Assembly (NCBI RefSeq): GCF_000153205.1
Contig: NZ_CH672427.1
Span: 540,623 to 604,622, forward strand
From: Nitrococcus mobilis Nb-231
GTDB lineage: Bacteria > Pseudomonadota > Gammaproteobacteria > Nitrococcales > Nitrococcaceae
Reading direction: 5' to 3'
Length of the DNA: 64,000 bases
The notes under the pieces are model-generated. The model did no database searches. It saw only the letters and a list, made by a program, of their open reading frames with translations, and was not told the DNA's origin. Position numbers and translations under genes: made by a program. Shown one piece after another: positions 36,611-45,468 of the stretch. The first letter of the stretch is position 1. Each line of letters opens with the position of its first letter.

Positions 36611-37417
36611 TTATTCTAAGTAGAGCATCGCGTAAGTGAGCCCATAAGATACGAAATTAGGTTTGAATCCCGTCCTTTCTATAAATTCTTTGAATGCTCT
36701 GAGCTCGTGATCGCGAAAACCGCGGTACCCAATCAGTTCATCAAAGACAATCCAGGTTCCAGGCCTGATAACGGGCTCAAACACAGTTAAGATTGTTCTT
36801 GTTGATGAATAGATATCACAATCTACACGAAGAAGAGAGATAGGCTTGTCGCGATTAGCAGCGAGCCACAGCGGCAGCGTCTCGTCGAACCAGCCCTTAT
36901 ACAATTTCACGTTGGCAGGCATATCAGGAATAATACCCTTCATGTCGCCGAATGTTCCCTTTAATGCATGCGACCAATCAACCGGAAGGCCCTCAAAGGA
37001 ATCGAAGCCGTGGATTGTCCTGCTTGGGAAAATCTTCGCAAGATTACGGGTACTGCTCCCTTTGTACACTCCGAGATCAAGAATGTGACCATCGAGCCTC
37101 ATAATGTCTTCGCTTCTGGATGCGATGACTGCCATTTGATTTAGTTCGAACAGCGCGTGAGGCATCGCTTCATCGATGAAGTCATACGTGTTCGCAGCCG
37201 CCCTACGATTGCGCTCAGAGAGCATCGCGATAAACCTGTGGTTGCCGGCGAAGAAGCGCTGTAGACTTGCATTCGCTTGCGGACTGCACAGGTCGTTCAC
37301 GAGAGCGTTCATGTCAATCTTCATCCTAGGCTTCTCTCGATCCCCATTCAGGCGGTGGATCTCCCTGATCACTTCTCTTGTTATAAAAGCTATGAAGCGG
37401 CTGACAAGATGTTTCAT
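36611..37417 (-). CDS. Class I SAM methyltransferase, TylF/MycF-like
   Basis: The core motif LDLGVYKGSSTRNLAKIFP is the SAM-binding loop, followed by IHGFDSFEGLPVDW, the TylF-type acidic/metal motif. RVDCDIYSSTRTIL and WIVFDELIGY complete the TylF/MycF pattern. The start MKHLVSRFIAF at 37417 is chosen over an open frame to 37567. It probably methylates a sugar hydroxyl of the capsule. The DNA from here to about 47 kb is visibly more AT-rich than the flanks, consistent with separate acquisition. Confidence 0.78.
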   Translation of the reverse strand: MKHLVSRFIAFITREVIREIHRLNGDREKPRMKIDMNALVNDLCSPQANASLQRFFAGNHRFIAMLSERNRRAAANTYDFIDEAMPHALFELNQMAVIASRSEDIMRLDGHILDLGVYKGSSTRNLAKIFPSRTIHGFDSFEGLPVDWSHALKGTFGDMKGIIPDMPANVKLYKGWFDETLPLWLAANRDKPISLLRVDCDIYSSTRTILTVFEPVIRPGTWIVFDELIGYRGFRDHELRAFKEFIERTGFKPNFVSYGLTYAMLYLE

Positions 37418-37586
37418 GGAATTTCTCGATAGGAGGGACATGCCCATCCAGTTAAGCACCATCAGATCGGCCAGGCTCGACTGGAACCAAACTTGTGTGT
37501 AAAGGAATGGGACAGGTCCACAGATCATTTGGTCGTGGCCAGAGCGCAAACTGAACCCGGAATTCATGTTACAAGGGCAAAATGGA

Positions 37587-40500
37587 TCAACGCGATCTCA
37601 GGTGGAGCCTTGCCCTTTCAGCTAGATTTCTATACATCGTCAGGCCGCGTTCCTTAAACAAACGATCGCACATGATCGCGCAATCGTAGTATTTTCCCGA
37701 GGCAAACAACTTGTTCGCAACTGCTATGGAATCCCCCCCATTAATCTTCCTTTCCGATTCCAGTGCTACATTCGGGGCGCCCAGAGTAGGAGGGTAACAA
37801 AGAATCGGCGACTTGCCGTGAAGGCGAGCGTCACTTCCCCGGAACAAGCTGTTAAACGCAACTCGTTTGAATATATCTAGATAGCCACCGAACGTGGCAT
37901 TGTATATCCTTCGGCCGACACACTCGTAGACGAGTTTTGCCAAACGATAATTCATTGCGACTCTATCAAGTTTGGGATCCTTCCATGTTTTCCCCTTGCC
38001 AAAGTAGTCCTTGTGGAAGTGATTGGGGTCATCGGTGTCCGAAAGCAGAACATCCCCGGTACGCTTATGGCTCTCGGGAATCCTGTAACTGAAGTCCATG
38101 CCGATCAAGTATACCTCCTCGAAACCCATGAAGTAGGCGAGTTGCAGATTGATGTACGTGACGGACTGACCACAATACAACACATCTGTAGCATCCGTAG
38201 AAAATCTCGGGACAACGTAGTTCGGCGAGGATTTCTCGTAAAAGCTACGATTCATTCTGAAAAAGAACGTATTCGGCCGCTTCGGGTGCAAGTTCTTATA
38301 AATAGTAGGAAAGAATTTGAACGGCGCATTGTATTTTTTGATTTCCTCGATGTTCTCCTTCATCACCGAGCTGTCTTCTACGACGTAGAAGAACGGGACG
38401 AATCCAGTTTCGCGAGTCTTGTAATAGAAAGAATTGACTCCGAACGTGTATTCGTCCTTCAGCAAAGAAAGATCGTGCTTATTCAAGGAGGGACCATTGC
38501 CGATGATGAAGCAACGCTTGCCCTTGTAGGCATTGTAGAAACTCGCCAACTCGTCACTGTCGGGTGCCGGCGCTGCCTTGTAAATTTCCTTTTCCTTGTA
38601 CTCACGGAGAGAAATGAAGTCCGGCGGGTAAATGACATTGGAGCCTGAGGCAGCTACGCCCCGCGTTCTTGACCCATTGGCAGGCAGCGGCTTCCCCCGT
38701 CTGTACAAATTCAGATCAGCAAACCCATCCGCTCTGGAGCGCATCATCTGCAGCGTTTTTTGCGGCCCCACGTGACTGCAAGCCTTATGTATGAAATCAA
38801 ACGGCTCGAGCGACGGTTCGTACTTGCAGCCATAATTTTCAACTAGGTGCGCGTAGATCTCCTTGAAGCGGCTCCTGCCTTCGGAATCGCGCGGATGATA
38901 GAGGTGGACGTAGGTGACCGGCGCAAGCCTAATTCGGTCATGCGGAAGATGATTGAACAAGGTCACGTCAAGCGCCCTGTCTTCGCAACCGTACCCCACG
39001 TACTGCTCAAACCCCTTCAGAGCCAGGTACACGTCCCGGTTGGCAATCAGAATGCCGCCAGCCACGGTGACGGGGTTCTTGATCCTCGCTGCGTCAGTGA
39101 GGTGACCTAGCCCGTAGGTCTCGTAGATGTGTGAGGCCTCTGCTTCACTGGTGTAATAGATGTTCTGGTATGGGGAAACCGCGTCGTACTTCGCGTGGCA
39201 ATCCATGATCTCGCGTACAAAGTTCGCCCCGGTTAGCACGTCGGTGTCCATCAAGGCCACAATTTTCGATTCGGCACAGAAATGCTGCACGGCCACGTTG
39301 TATCCCCAACCGCGGTTGTATTCCCCCGGGTTATATATAAACTCATGTCGGACGTGCTTGCCCATCTTCAGCTTTGCTAGATCAAACCTGGAACAAATGT
39401 CCTGCTCGACAAGCAGCACATCAAACAAGCCCGAATAGTGGTATTCAAGCCAGTCCAGCACGAACATTAGGTTGCGCTCGCGGATCTCATCGCCAGGACG
39501 CAGCCTGAAGCCGATGATTAATGTAGCAAGATACTTATCGGCCTTCACGGCGGCCAGTAGCTTCCGCTGCTTGGCCCCGATGAACCGCTCCAATGGCGCC
39601 AACGCGCTGAATGATGTGGCCAGGCCTTTCCCGAATTCCAACAGGCCTGTTATGGCGGCATTCAGTTTTGCGTTGGCATCTGACCAGGAGACATTCGTTG
39701 CCGGCACTTCGGCAGCTTGCATATCCAAAGCGCGCATAATTTCCTCGTATATGTAATCGCTTCCTGCCCGCGTCACATGAATGTTGTCACACGTGTATGC
39801 TTTCACCTCATCTTTCGACCATTTTCTGAGGTCGATCACTTTCGCCACGCCGGAAAGCGCATCCGTGAACAGGTCCGAATACGCATGGGTCAACGAAATG
39901 TTCTCGGGCCGCCCTTTCTTGAAATCGCCCTCCCAGCCCGGAACGAAGCGGTTGGCATTGATGTAGATCAGATTCGGAATACGGAACAACCTACTCAACA
40001 AGTCATGAGCCATTTCCAGGTCATACATGTTGCAGGTCTTCTCCCCTGCATACACCGTTTCGAACAGTGCAGCAAAGTGGGCGCGCATTCTTTCCGCACC
40101 AAACACGCTATCAAAGATGCGCTTCTTGTTGTTCACGACCTTCTTCGAGTAATCGCGCGTGTTGAGCCCCACCCCATCCAAATTGGATATTTTGCGATTG
40201 TCATACAAATCGTTGACGGCGCTGCTAACGGGACGGGGCGACCAATCCACGATACCTGTCCAGAGGATAATGGCGTCATACGATTTAAGCTTTTCAGCGT
40301 CAAACATCTCTAGGAAATCGAGCGTGGTCGTCCATTTCATCGGGCACAGGAACATATCCACATCCAAGCGCGCGTCTTGCTGAAGCCGCTCACCGAAAAT
40401 CAAGTGATCCTGGCCCGTGGGCTTATGCTGGCCACGGCTGTCCGTAAACAGCAATATCTTCTTGCGCTTAAAAGCTCGCACGGAAGCAGACTCCGATGCC

Positions 40501-40696
40501 TCGCTTGGCCCAAACTTCCCCTTAAAGGGGGGTAGCAGAAATCTGTTTCTTCTCGTCATAATAAAAAACGAATTCACCCCAAGGAAAACTTGGTCTTTCA
40601 ACGTTTCAAAATCAATTTTATTGAGAGAGGCTCGTTCTCTAAAATGAAACAACGATGGCCGCGATGAATATCGTGAAGCTCTAATGCGCTTTTCAC
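37587..40696 (-). CDS. Multidomain SGNH / GT-A / DUF115 protein with a frameshift near its start
   Basis: About 1,035 residues. From the N-terminus: a short DUF115-like segment (SLNKIDFETLKDQVFLGVNS); an SGNH-type domain (ILLFTDSRGQ with Ser, and DNIHVTRAGSDYI with the Asp/His pair); a GT-A glycosyltransferase (NPGEYNRGWGYNVAVQHF, DTDVL, GYGCEDRALD); and a full DUF115/MptE-like domain (CFIIGNGPSLNKHDLSLLKD to YLIGMDFSYRIPES). The main frame begins only at a TTG (40652). A GTG at 40696 with GAGGGAG upstream opens another frame, RCFILENEP, which joins SLNK after loss of one base near 40628. The gene therefore seems to have begun at 40696 and to be frameshifted. Confidence 0.75.
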
Positions 40697-40706
40697 AGCT
40701 CCCTCG

Positions 40707-41477
40707 TCAGCCAGAATCCTCGCACGACACATATAGCGTGCGAGGGTCGTGGAGTTGGGCGCCAATACCGCCATCGAAGCGCACGATGCTACCGTTCGCG
40801 AAACCGTCTTCTAGCTGAGTGATCGCGACTGCCAGTCGTGCCAGCCCATCTGTGCTGCCGACGCAACGAGACGGATGGCAATATTTGAGTAATTCGTATC
40901 CAGCAGGGTTTCCGTTGAACCCTGCCAGCAACATTGGGGTATCAATCGCTGCGGGCTCAATCGCGTTAACGCGCACACGGCTGCCCAGTTCAATCGCCAT
41001 TGCACGGGTCATCCCGCTAAGCGCCGCCTTGCTTGTGGCGTAGGCGACAAATTCCGGTTTGGTCAGCCGTGCGTGGATACTGCTTATGTTAAGCACGCAA
41101 CCCTTGGCCTCTTCGAGTTCAGGTAGCAAAGCCTGTGCCCAGAGGAAAGGGGCCAACAAGTTGACATCGAGGGTGCGGTGCCAAGCGTCGCGGTTCAGGC
41201 CCTCGACCTTGCCGAGAATTTGCACGGCGGCGTTGTTGATTAGTGCGTCAAATGGTTGCCCGTCGAGAGTGGTACGGATGGTTGAGAAGATCTCTTCCGC
41301 GTAGGTGGGCTCGGCTACTGTGCGGGCCAGGTCGCACTGGATGTAATGCGCGGTCGGAAGGCGTTCCGGTTTGGCTGCCAGGTCCACGCCGATGACTGGA
41401 TAACCGGCTTCGGCGAAAGCGCGCACCAGAGCCTGTCCAATACCGCCTGCCGCCCCTGTTACGATCACATAACCCAT
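40707..41477 (-). CDS. Short-chain dehydrogenase/reductase
   Basis: A Rossmann-fold NAD(P)-dependent oxidoreductase of 256 aa. Cofactor loop TGAAGGIGQ is near residue 7, then NNAAVQ, catalytic Ser in NISSIHAR and the Y-x3-K in YATSKAAL. The start MGYVIVTGAAGG lies one base after the dehydrogenase stop upstream, so it is co-transcribed. PtmA-like SDRs accompany CMP-nonulosonate synthetases in glycan loci, and a role in making that sugar is inferred. Confidence 0.85.
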   Translation of the reverse strand: MGYVIVTGAAGGIGQALVRAFAEAGYPVIGVDLAAKPERLPTAHYIQCDLARTVAEPTYAEEIFSTIRTTLDGQPFDALINNAAVQILGKVEGLNRDAWHRTLDVNLLAPFLWAQALLPELEEAKGCVLNISSIHARLTKPEFVAYATSKAALSGMTRAMAIELGSRVRVNAIEPAAIDTPMLLAGFNGNPAGYELLKYCHPSRCVGSTDGLARLAVAITQLEDGFANGSIVRFDGGIGAQLHDPRTLYVSCEDSG

Positions 41478-41478
41478 G

Positions 41479-42408
41479 TCAGTTCTCCAGGAAGCCGAAC
41501 AGGCGCTCCATGGCCTGTTGGCTGGCGCGGCGCACGGCATCACGAGTGTTCGATCCGTTGTGGGAGCCGAAGATGCATTGCGGCATGCCGCGCAACGGGG
41601 AGTCCACCGACAATGGCTCGGCCTCGAACACGTCCAGTGCGGCGGCAGCAACATTGCCCGACTCCAAGGCTGCAATAAGTGCCGGTTCGTCGATGAGTGG
41701 GCCACGGGCGACGTTGACCACCTGCACGCCAGGCTTGACCTTGGCTAGAATCTCAGCGCTGAGCATGTGGTGGTTGTGGGTATTGAGGGAACAGCTGAAC
41801 ACGATGAAGTCGGCTTCCTCGATACGTTCTGGCCATGCCGCACGCTCGACGCCGGCGATGCCTCCCTCATCACTGTTGCCTGGGTCATAGGCAATGATAG
41901 GCATGTCAAACGCAGTCAGACGTTTGGCTACATTGCGGCCGATGTCGCCGAAGCCGACCAGTGCTACATGCTTACCAGCCAGACTCATGCCGGCGGGTTT
42001 TGGCCACTCGCCGTTGCGAATACCGCGGTCGATCAGAAAAAGTTGCCGGGCTAGGCCGATGACATAGCCCACCGCCACGTCGGCGACTTCGCCGCCGAAC
42101 ATGTTGGGCGTGTTAGTAATGGGAATACCTAAGTCCTTGCAGGCAGCAAAGTCGACGTTGTCGACTCCGATGCCCCATTTGACGGCGGCCTTGAGACCAC
42201 CGGCCTTGCCGGCCTCAAAGACGCGGCGTGTCGCTGGATCGTCGCCGATGATCCAGCCGTCGTACTGAGGAACGAGCTCGATCAACTCTTCAACGGAGAG
42301 AGTCTGCGTCACCTTCGCAGACACCAGTTCAAAACCCAGACGGGCGGCCTCTGGAATGAACTCATCAATCATCCCGAGCATGGGCGGGCAGGTAACAAGG
42401 ATCTTCAC
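41479..42408 (-). CDS. D-2-hydroxyacid (phosphoglycerate-type) dehydrogenase
   Basis: A 309-aa NAD-dependent D-2-hydroxyacid dehydrogenase. The NAD loop VGFGDIGRNVAKRL is present. Catalytic Arg is in NVARGPLIDE, Glu in VFEAEPLSVDSPL and His in FGSHNGSNT. It begins with GTG in a GTGA overlap with the cytidylyltransferase stop. It lacks the C-terminal ACT domain of SerA, so a sugar- or keto-acid substrate in polysaccharide synthesis is more likely than serine synthesis. Confidence 0.85.
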   Translation of the reverse strand: MKILVTCPPMLGMIDEFIPEAARLGFELVSAKVTQTLSVEELIELVPQYDGWIIGDDPATRRVFEAGKAGGLKAAVKWGIGVDNVDFAACKDLGIPITNTPNMFGGEVADVAVGYVIGLARQLFLIDRGIRNGEWPKPAGMSLAGKHVALVGFGDIGRNVAKRLTAFDMPIIAYDPGNSDEGGIAGVERAAWPERIEEADFIVFSCSLNTHNHHMLSAEILAKVKPGVQVVNVARGPLIDEPALIAALESGNVAAAALDVFEAEPLSVDSPLRGMPQCIFGSHNGSNTRDAVRRASQQAMERLFGFLEN

Positions 42409-43106
42409 GCGGCCACTTCCTTCTCTTGGAGGAACTGCGCGGCAACAACCGCTAGATCCCAGTCTTCCGGTGTGTCGATGTCGATCGACTCGAACTGCGG
42501 ACTCTCGTACATCATCGGCCGCTCGCCGATACGTGCATTCGTTGCAGCGACACTGGCACGCGTGAAGATGTAAAGGTTAGAGTTTTCCTCGTACCAAGGT
42601 TCGAGATCCTGCGTCCGCACGAGGTTGGCCGGGTCGTGGTTCACTGGGCTGCCGTCGGCACGATAAAAGCGGGTTTGCACCTTATCAACCGTGAACAGCG
42701 AGTCGGCCGTACCAAGCGACTGCGCCTGGCGAAACGCTGCCACCGCCTTGCGGATAGTATCAGCGCTCATCAGCGGATTCGTGGTGTGCGTCATGAGGTA
42801 AAGATCCGCCGGAACGTTCTGCACGTCATCCGCGATAATCTTGTTCATGCTAACCAAATCACCGCAGATCTCAGGACTGCGATCGCGGATCACGACCCGG
42901 TCGGACTCCACCAAACCATTTTCTACGAGAATGTGGCGTGCGTCTGTATTGATTAAGACTTGGTCTACCTCCCTCACCTCAAGAAGCGTATCCAAAATCC
43001 AACGAAATAAAGGTTTCCCACAAAAATAGCGGAAATTTTTCCCTCTAACGCGCTCGCTATTCGCTTTCATTGGCAGCAGCGCGACGATACGATTGGAAGC
43101 AGTCAT
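42405..43106 (-). CDS. CMP-acylneuraminate-type cytidylyltransferase
   Basis: Activates a nonulosonate (sialic-acid-like) sugar with CTP. The N-terminal LLPMKANSERVRGKN is the NeuA-type loop. LINTDARHIL, MTHTTNPLMSADTI and the SIDIDTPEDWDLA end motif follow the family. At 233 aa it is the size of PtmB/NeuA catalytic domains. It differs clearly from KdsB/KpsU (CMP-Kdo synthetase). No neuB- or neuC-like gene is in the window, so the sugar precursor must come from elsewhere. It overlaps the upstream GT2 gene by 50 bases. Confidence 0.85.
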   Translation of the reverse strand: MTASNRIVALLPMKANSERVRGKNFRYFCGKPLFRWILDTLLEVREVDQVLINTDARHILVENGLVESDRVVIRDRSPEICGDLVSMNKIIADDVQNVPADLYLMTHTTNPLMSADTIRKAVAAFRQAQSLGTADSLFTVDKVQTRFYRADGSPVNHDPANLVRTQDLEPWYEENSNLYIFTRASVAATNARIGERPMMYESPQFESIDIDTPEDWDLAVVAAQFLQEKEVAA

Positions 43107-44007
43107 TAAAATTGACCCGTTCAGAAATGGAAGGATAGAAATAAATTTCCTTCTGTTGACGTGAAAGTATGCGGCGCTCGTGGTTTCCTCGATATGCGCC
43201 CCAATACTGCATCACGCGGTACTTCACGATCTCGAGCCACGATGGCACGAATTGACCGTTCCGGAATGCGCTGTGCCAGTCCATCAGGATACTGCTGACG
43301 ATGTACCGAACAATGTCACGCCTTGAGAGTTGCAGCTCCGGCATTATCGTTTGGAGTGCGATAGACTCCCGCTCGAAACGGGTTCGGACACTACTCCAGC
43401 TCTCCTGATGATGGTGGAATACACACGCATCGGCGACGTAGCCAATCTTGTGTCCCGCCTGAACTAGGCGCTTCGCGACATCTATGTCTTCCAGTCCTGT
43501 CAACTCTTCGTTGAATGGATACTGAAGCCATGCTCCACGCCCTAGGGCACTGTTGGCATTGTTGCAGTAAAAACCTTCTTGCGGTATAGCCGACACGGGC
43601 TGAAAATACTTAGCGAAGATTCGGCGCTCGCTATAGCAACTGCTATCATCGCCCACTTGGCGGCCATAGGCGTATGCAACCTTTCGATCGATAACCGGCT
43701 GGCACAGATTCTGTAGCCATTCTGGACCCGTAGGCACGCAGTGGCCGCTAATGAACACCAGAACGTCACCATGTGCCGCTTGGCAGCCAATGTTAAGAGA
43801 GCGCCCGAACGAAAATTTTTCCCGTGTAATGTGATAAATACGGCAGCCATGCCTCTGCGCGATCTCTAGGGTGCCATCTGTTGAACCAGAGTCGACTAGT
43901 ACGACTTCCGATTCGTGCCCGTTCGCTTCCTGCCTCTTTACAGCCTTCAGCAGATCATCGAGGTAGCGAGCCTCATTCAGGGTTCGGATTATTATGCTGA
44001 TTAACAC
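43057..44007 (-). CDS. Glycosyltransferase family 2
   Basis: A GT-A transferase of 316 aa. LISIIIRTLNEARYLDDLLK begins the fold, then VVLVDSGSTDGT and FSFGRSLNIGC. A C-terminal GLEDIDVAKRLVQAGHKIGY block carries the catalytic-base region. The start is GTG at 44007 with AGGGG six bases upstream; a TTG two codons earlier is also open. It is the first gene of the run leading to the CMP-sugar synthetase. Confidence 0.88.
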   Translation of the reverse strand: MLISIIIRTLNEARYLDDLLKAVKRQEANGHESEVVLVDSGSTDGTLEIAQRHGCRIYHITREKFSFGRSLNIGCQAAHGDVLVFISGHCVPTGPEWLQNLCQPVIDRKVAYAYGRQVGDDSSCYSERRIFAKYFQPVSAIPQEGFYCNNANSALGRGAWLQYPFNEELTGLEDIDVAKRLVQAGHKIGYVADACVFHHHQESWSSVRTRFERESIALQTIMPELQLSRRDIVRYIVSSILMDWHSAFRNGQFVPSWLEIVKYRVMQYWGAYRGNHERRILSRQQKEIYFYPSISERVNFNDCFQSYRRAAANESE

Positions 44008-44020
44008 AAGCAACCCCTAG

Positions 44021-44794
44021 CTAGAACAGTTCACAGGGTGACGAAAGTACGACACAACTTGCCTGTAATTTGTCGCGAATAAGCGTGATTTCCTCCGGAT
44101 ACGCGGTGTTGGCGGCGAACATATCCCAATGGCAAGGAAAGATTTTCGCTGCCCCAATTTCCTCGGCGAAAAGGAACGCCTCGCGCACCGACATATTTCC
44201 AATGATTCCGCGGCGCGCCCGGAAGAAGTTCTGCTCGTTGACGGGCAAGAAGGCGGTCTGGAATTGGCCCAGACCCTTTAAAGTATCGATAAGCTCCTGC
44301 ACAACGCCGGTGTCGCCTGCAAAATAGGCAAGCTCGCCGGTTTCACCCTTCAATACATAGCCAACGCAAGCGAGACAACCTCGCGAATCGCGCTCAATGC
44401 ATGGATGAGCGGCAGGCACCGCACAAAGTTCCAGCCCCGGAACCAGCCGTGTCCAATTTTCCTGTGCAAGCTGCAAACGCTCTTCCGGCAAACCCCACTC
44501 CCGTAGCCGATTGAGCACGGGAGTCGGTCCGACAAACCAAGCTTGAGACGAAGCCGCCGCAAGTGCTGGCAACGTGTGCGGATCGCAATGATCGATGTGT
44601 TCGTGTGTGATCAACACTACGTCTGCGTCCTGTATCTCGTGAGCCTCTACCGGCACGGGCACTTGCCTGACGAGATCGGGCACATCAAGAATGCGAACCG
44701 AGTCGGACAGATAAGGATCGATGTAGATCGTATGCGTCGCAGACGAGAGGCGAAATCCCGCCTGCCCGAGGAAATTAACTGAAAAAGAGGTCAC
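44021..44794 (-). CDS. MBL-fold hydrolase, UlaG-like
   Basis: A metallo-beta-lactamase-fold protein of 257 aa. The motif THEHIDHCDPHT gives the H-x-H-x-D-H metal site, with further ligands in AHPCIE and FAGDTG. VNFLGQAGFRLS at the start is UlaG-like. The substrate is unknown; UlaG homologues cleave lactones or phosphodiesters. The GTG at 44794 is chosen because the longer start (44830) would overlap the DUF115 gene by 56 bases. Confidence 0.8.
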   Translation of the reverse strand: MTSFSVNFLGQAGFRLSSATHTIYIDPYLSDSVRILDVPDLVRQVPVPVEAHEIQDADVVLITHEHIDHCDPHTLPALAAASSQAWFVGPTPVLNRLREWGLPEERLQLAQENWTRLVPGLELCAVPAAHPCIERDSRGCLACVGYVLKGETGELAYFAGDTGVVQELIDTLKGLGQFQTAFLPVNEQNFFRARRGIIGNMSVREAFLFAEEIGAAKIFPCHWDMFAANTAYPEEITLIRDKLQASCVVLSSPCELF

Positions 44795-45458
44795 GATAGC
44801 TGGCCTTTTCAAAAATTGTGCATGCGCCATTTACGGTCGCATCAATAATCCTACGGCCCACACGCTCGTACTCCTGGCGGGCGATGGTATAGGACTCTTC
44901 CGATTGAGCTAGGTCCGGATTGTCCCAAGTCTGCCCGTGCCCGAAATAATCCGGGGTGAAGTGGTTGCGGTCGGGCCCGTCTAGCCGTCGAGCTTCATTA
45001 GGGGCACCCGTGTACTCGAAACGGTGATCCAGGCCGATCAGGACAACCTCTTTAAATCCCAGGTAGTACGCAACTTGGAGCGCCACGTGAGTAACAGTCC
45101 CGCCTTCATGTGCGCCTTGAGCGAGATCGCGGCTGAATCGACGAGGCGGTTCCGTAGTATTGATGTGGTAGGTCAATGCGGATTCAGGCAAAAAGCTCGA
45201 ACCGCGGTCGCTGATGAACTTAACGCAGTTGAGCGCTCGGATTTGTGATTCTGCCTGCCGTAGGACCTTTTTATTCACGGCGACGTAATAGCGCGGATAG
45301 AATCCGAATCGCAGGAAGCCGAGGAATATTTTATTGAGGCCGACAGCGATCTCTCGACGCAGGAAAGACAAATCCATGCTGTTTAGCGAAGGCCCGTTTG
45401 CAACCACAACGCAGCGTTCACCGAGATGTCTATTTTTCAAGAACGTGATTCGGGACAT
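44775..45458 (-). CDS. DUF115/MptE-like protein (candidate glycosyltransferase)
   Basis: A 227-aa single-domain relative of the C-terminal domain of the large multidomain protein downstream. RCVVVANGPSLNSMDLSFLR corresponds to CFIIGNGPSLNKHDLSLLKD there. QVAYYLGFKEVVLIGLDHRF and HFTPDYFGHGQTWDNPDL are also shared. DUF115 domains are found in Maf flagellin-glycosylation proteins, which resemble sialyltransferases in structure. With a CMP-nonulosonate synthetase nearby, transfer of that sugar is an attractive but unproven role. Confidence 0.8.
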   Translation of the reverse strand: MSRITFLKNRHLGERCVVVANGPSLNSMDLSFLRREIAVGLNKIFLGFLRFGFYPRYYVAVNKKVLRQAESQIRALNCVKFISDRGSSFLPESALTYHINTTEPPRRFSRDLAQGAHEGGTVTHVALQVAYYLGFKEVVLIGLDHRFEYTGAPNEARRLDGPDRNHFTPDYFGHGQTWDNPDLAQSEESYTIARQEYERVGRRIIDATVNGACTIFEKASYRDLFFS

Positions 45459-45468
45459 ACTAACCAGC

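Noticed and set aside
42405-43106. KpsU/KdsB (CMP-Kdo synthetase) identity for the cytidylyltransferase
   Set aside because: The N-terminal loop (ANSERVRGKN) and end motif are of the acylneuraminate type, not the KdsB RYASTRLPGKPL type.
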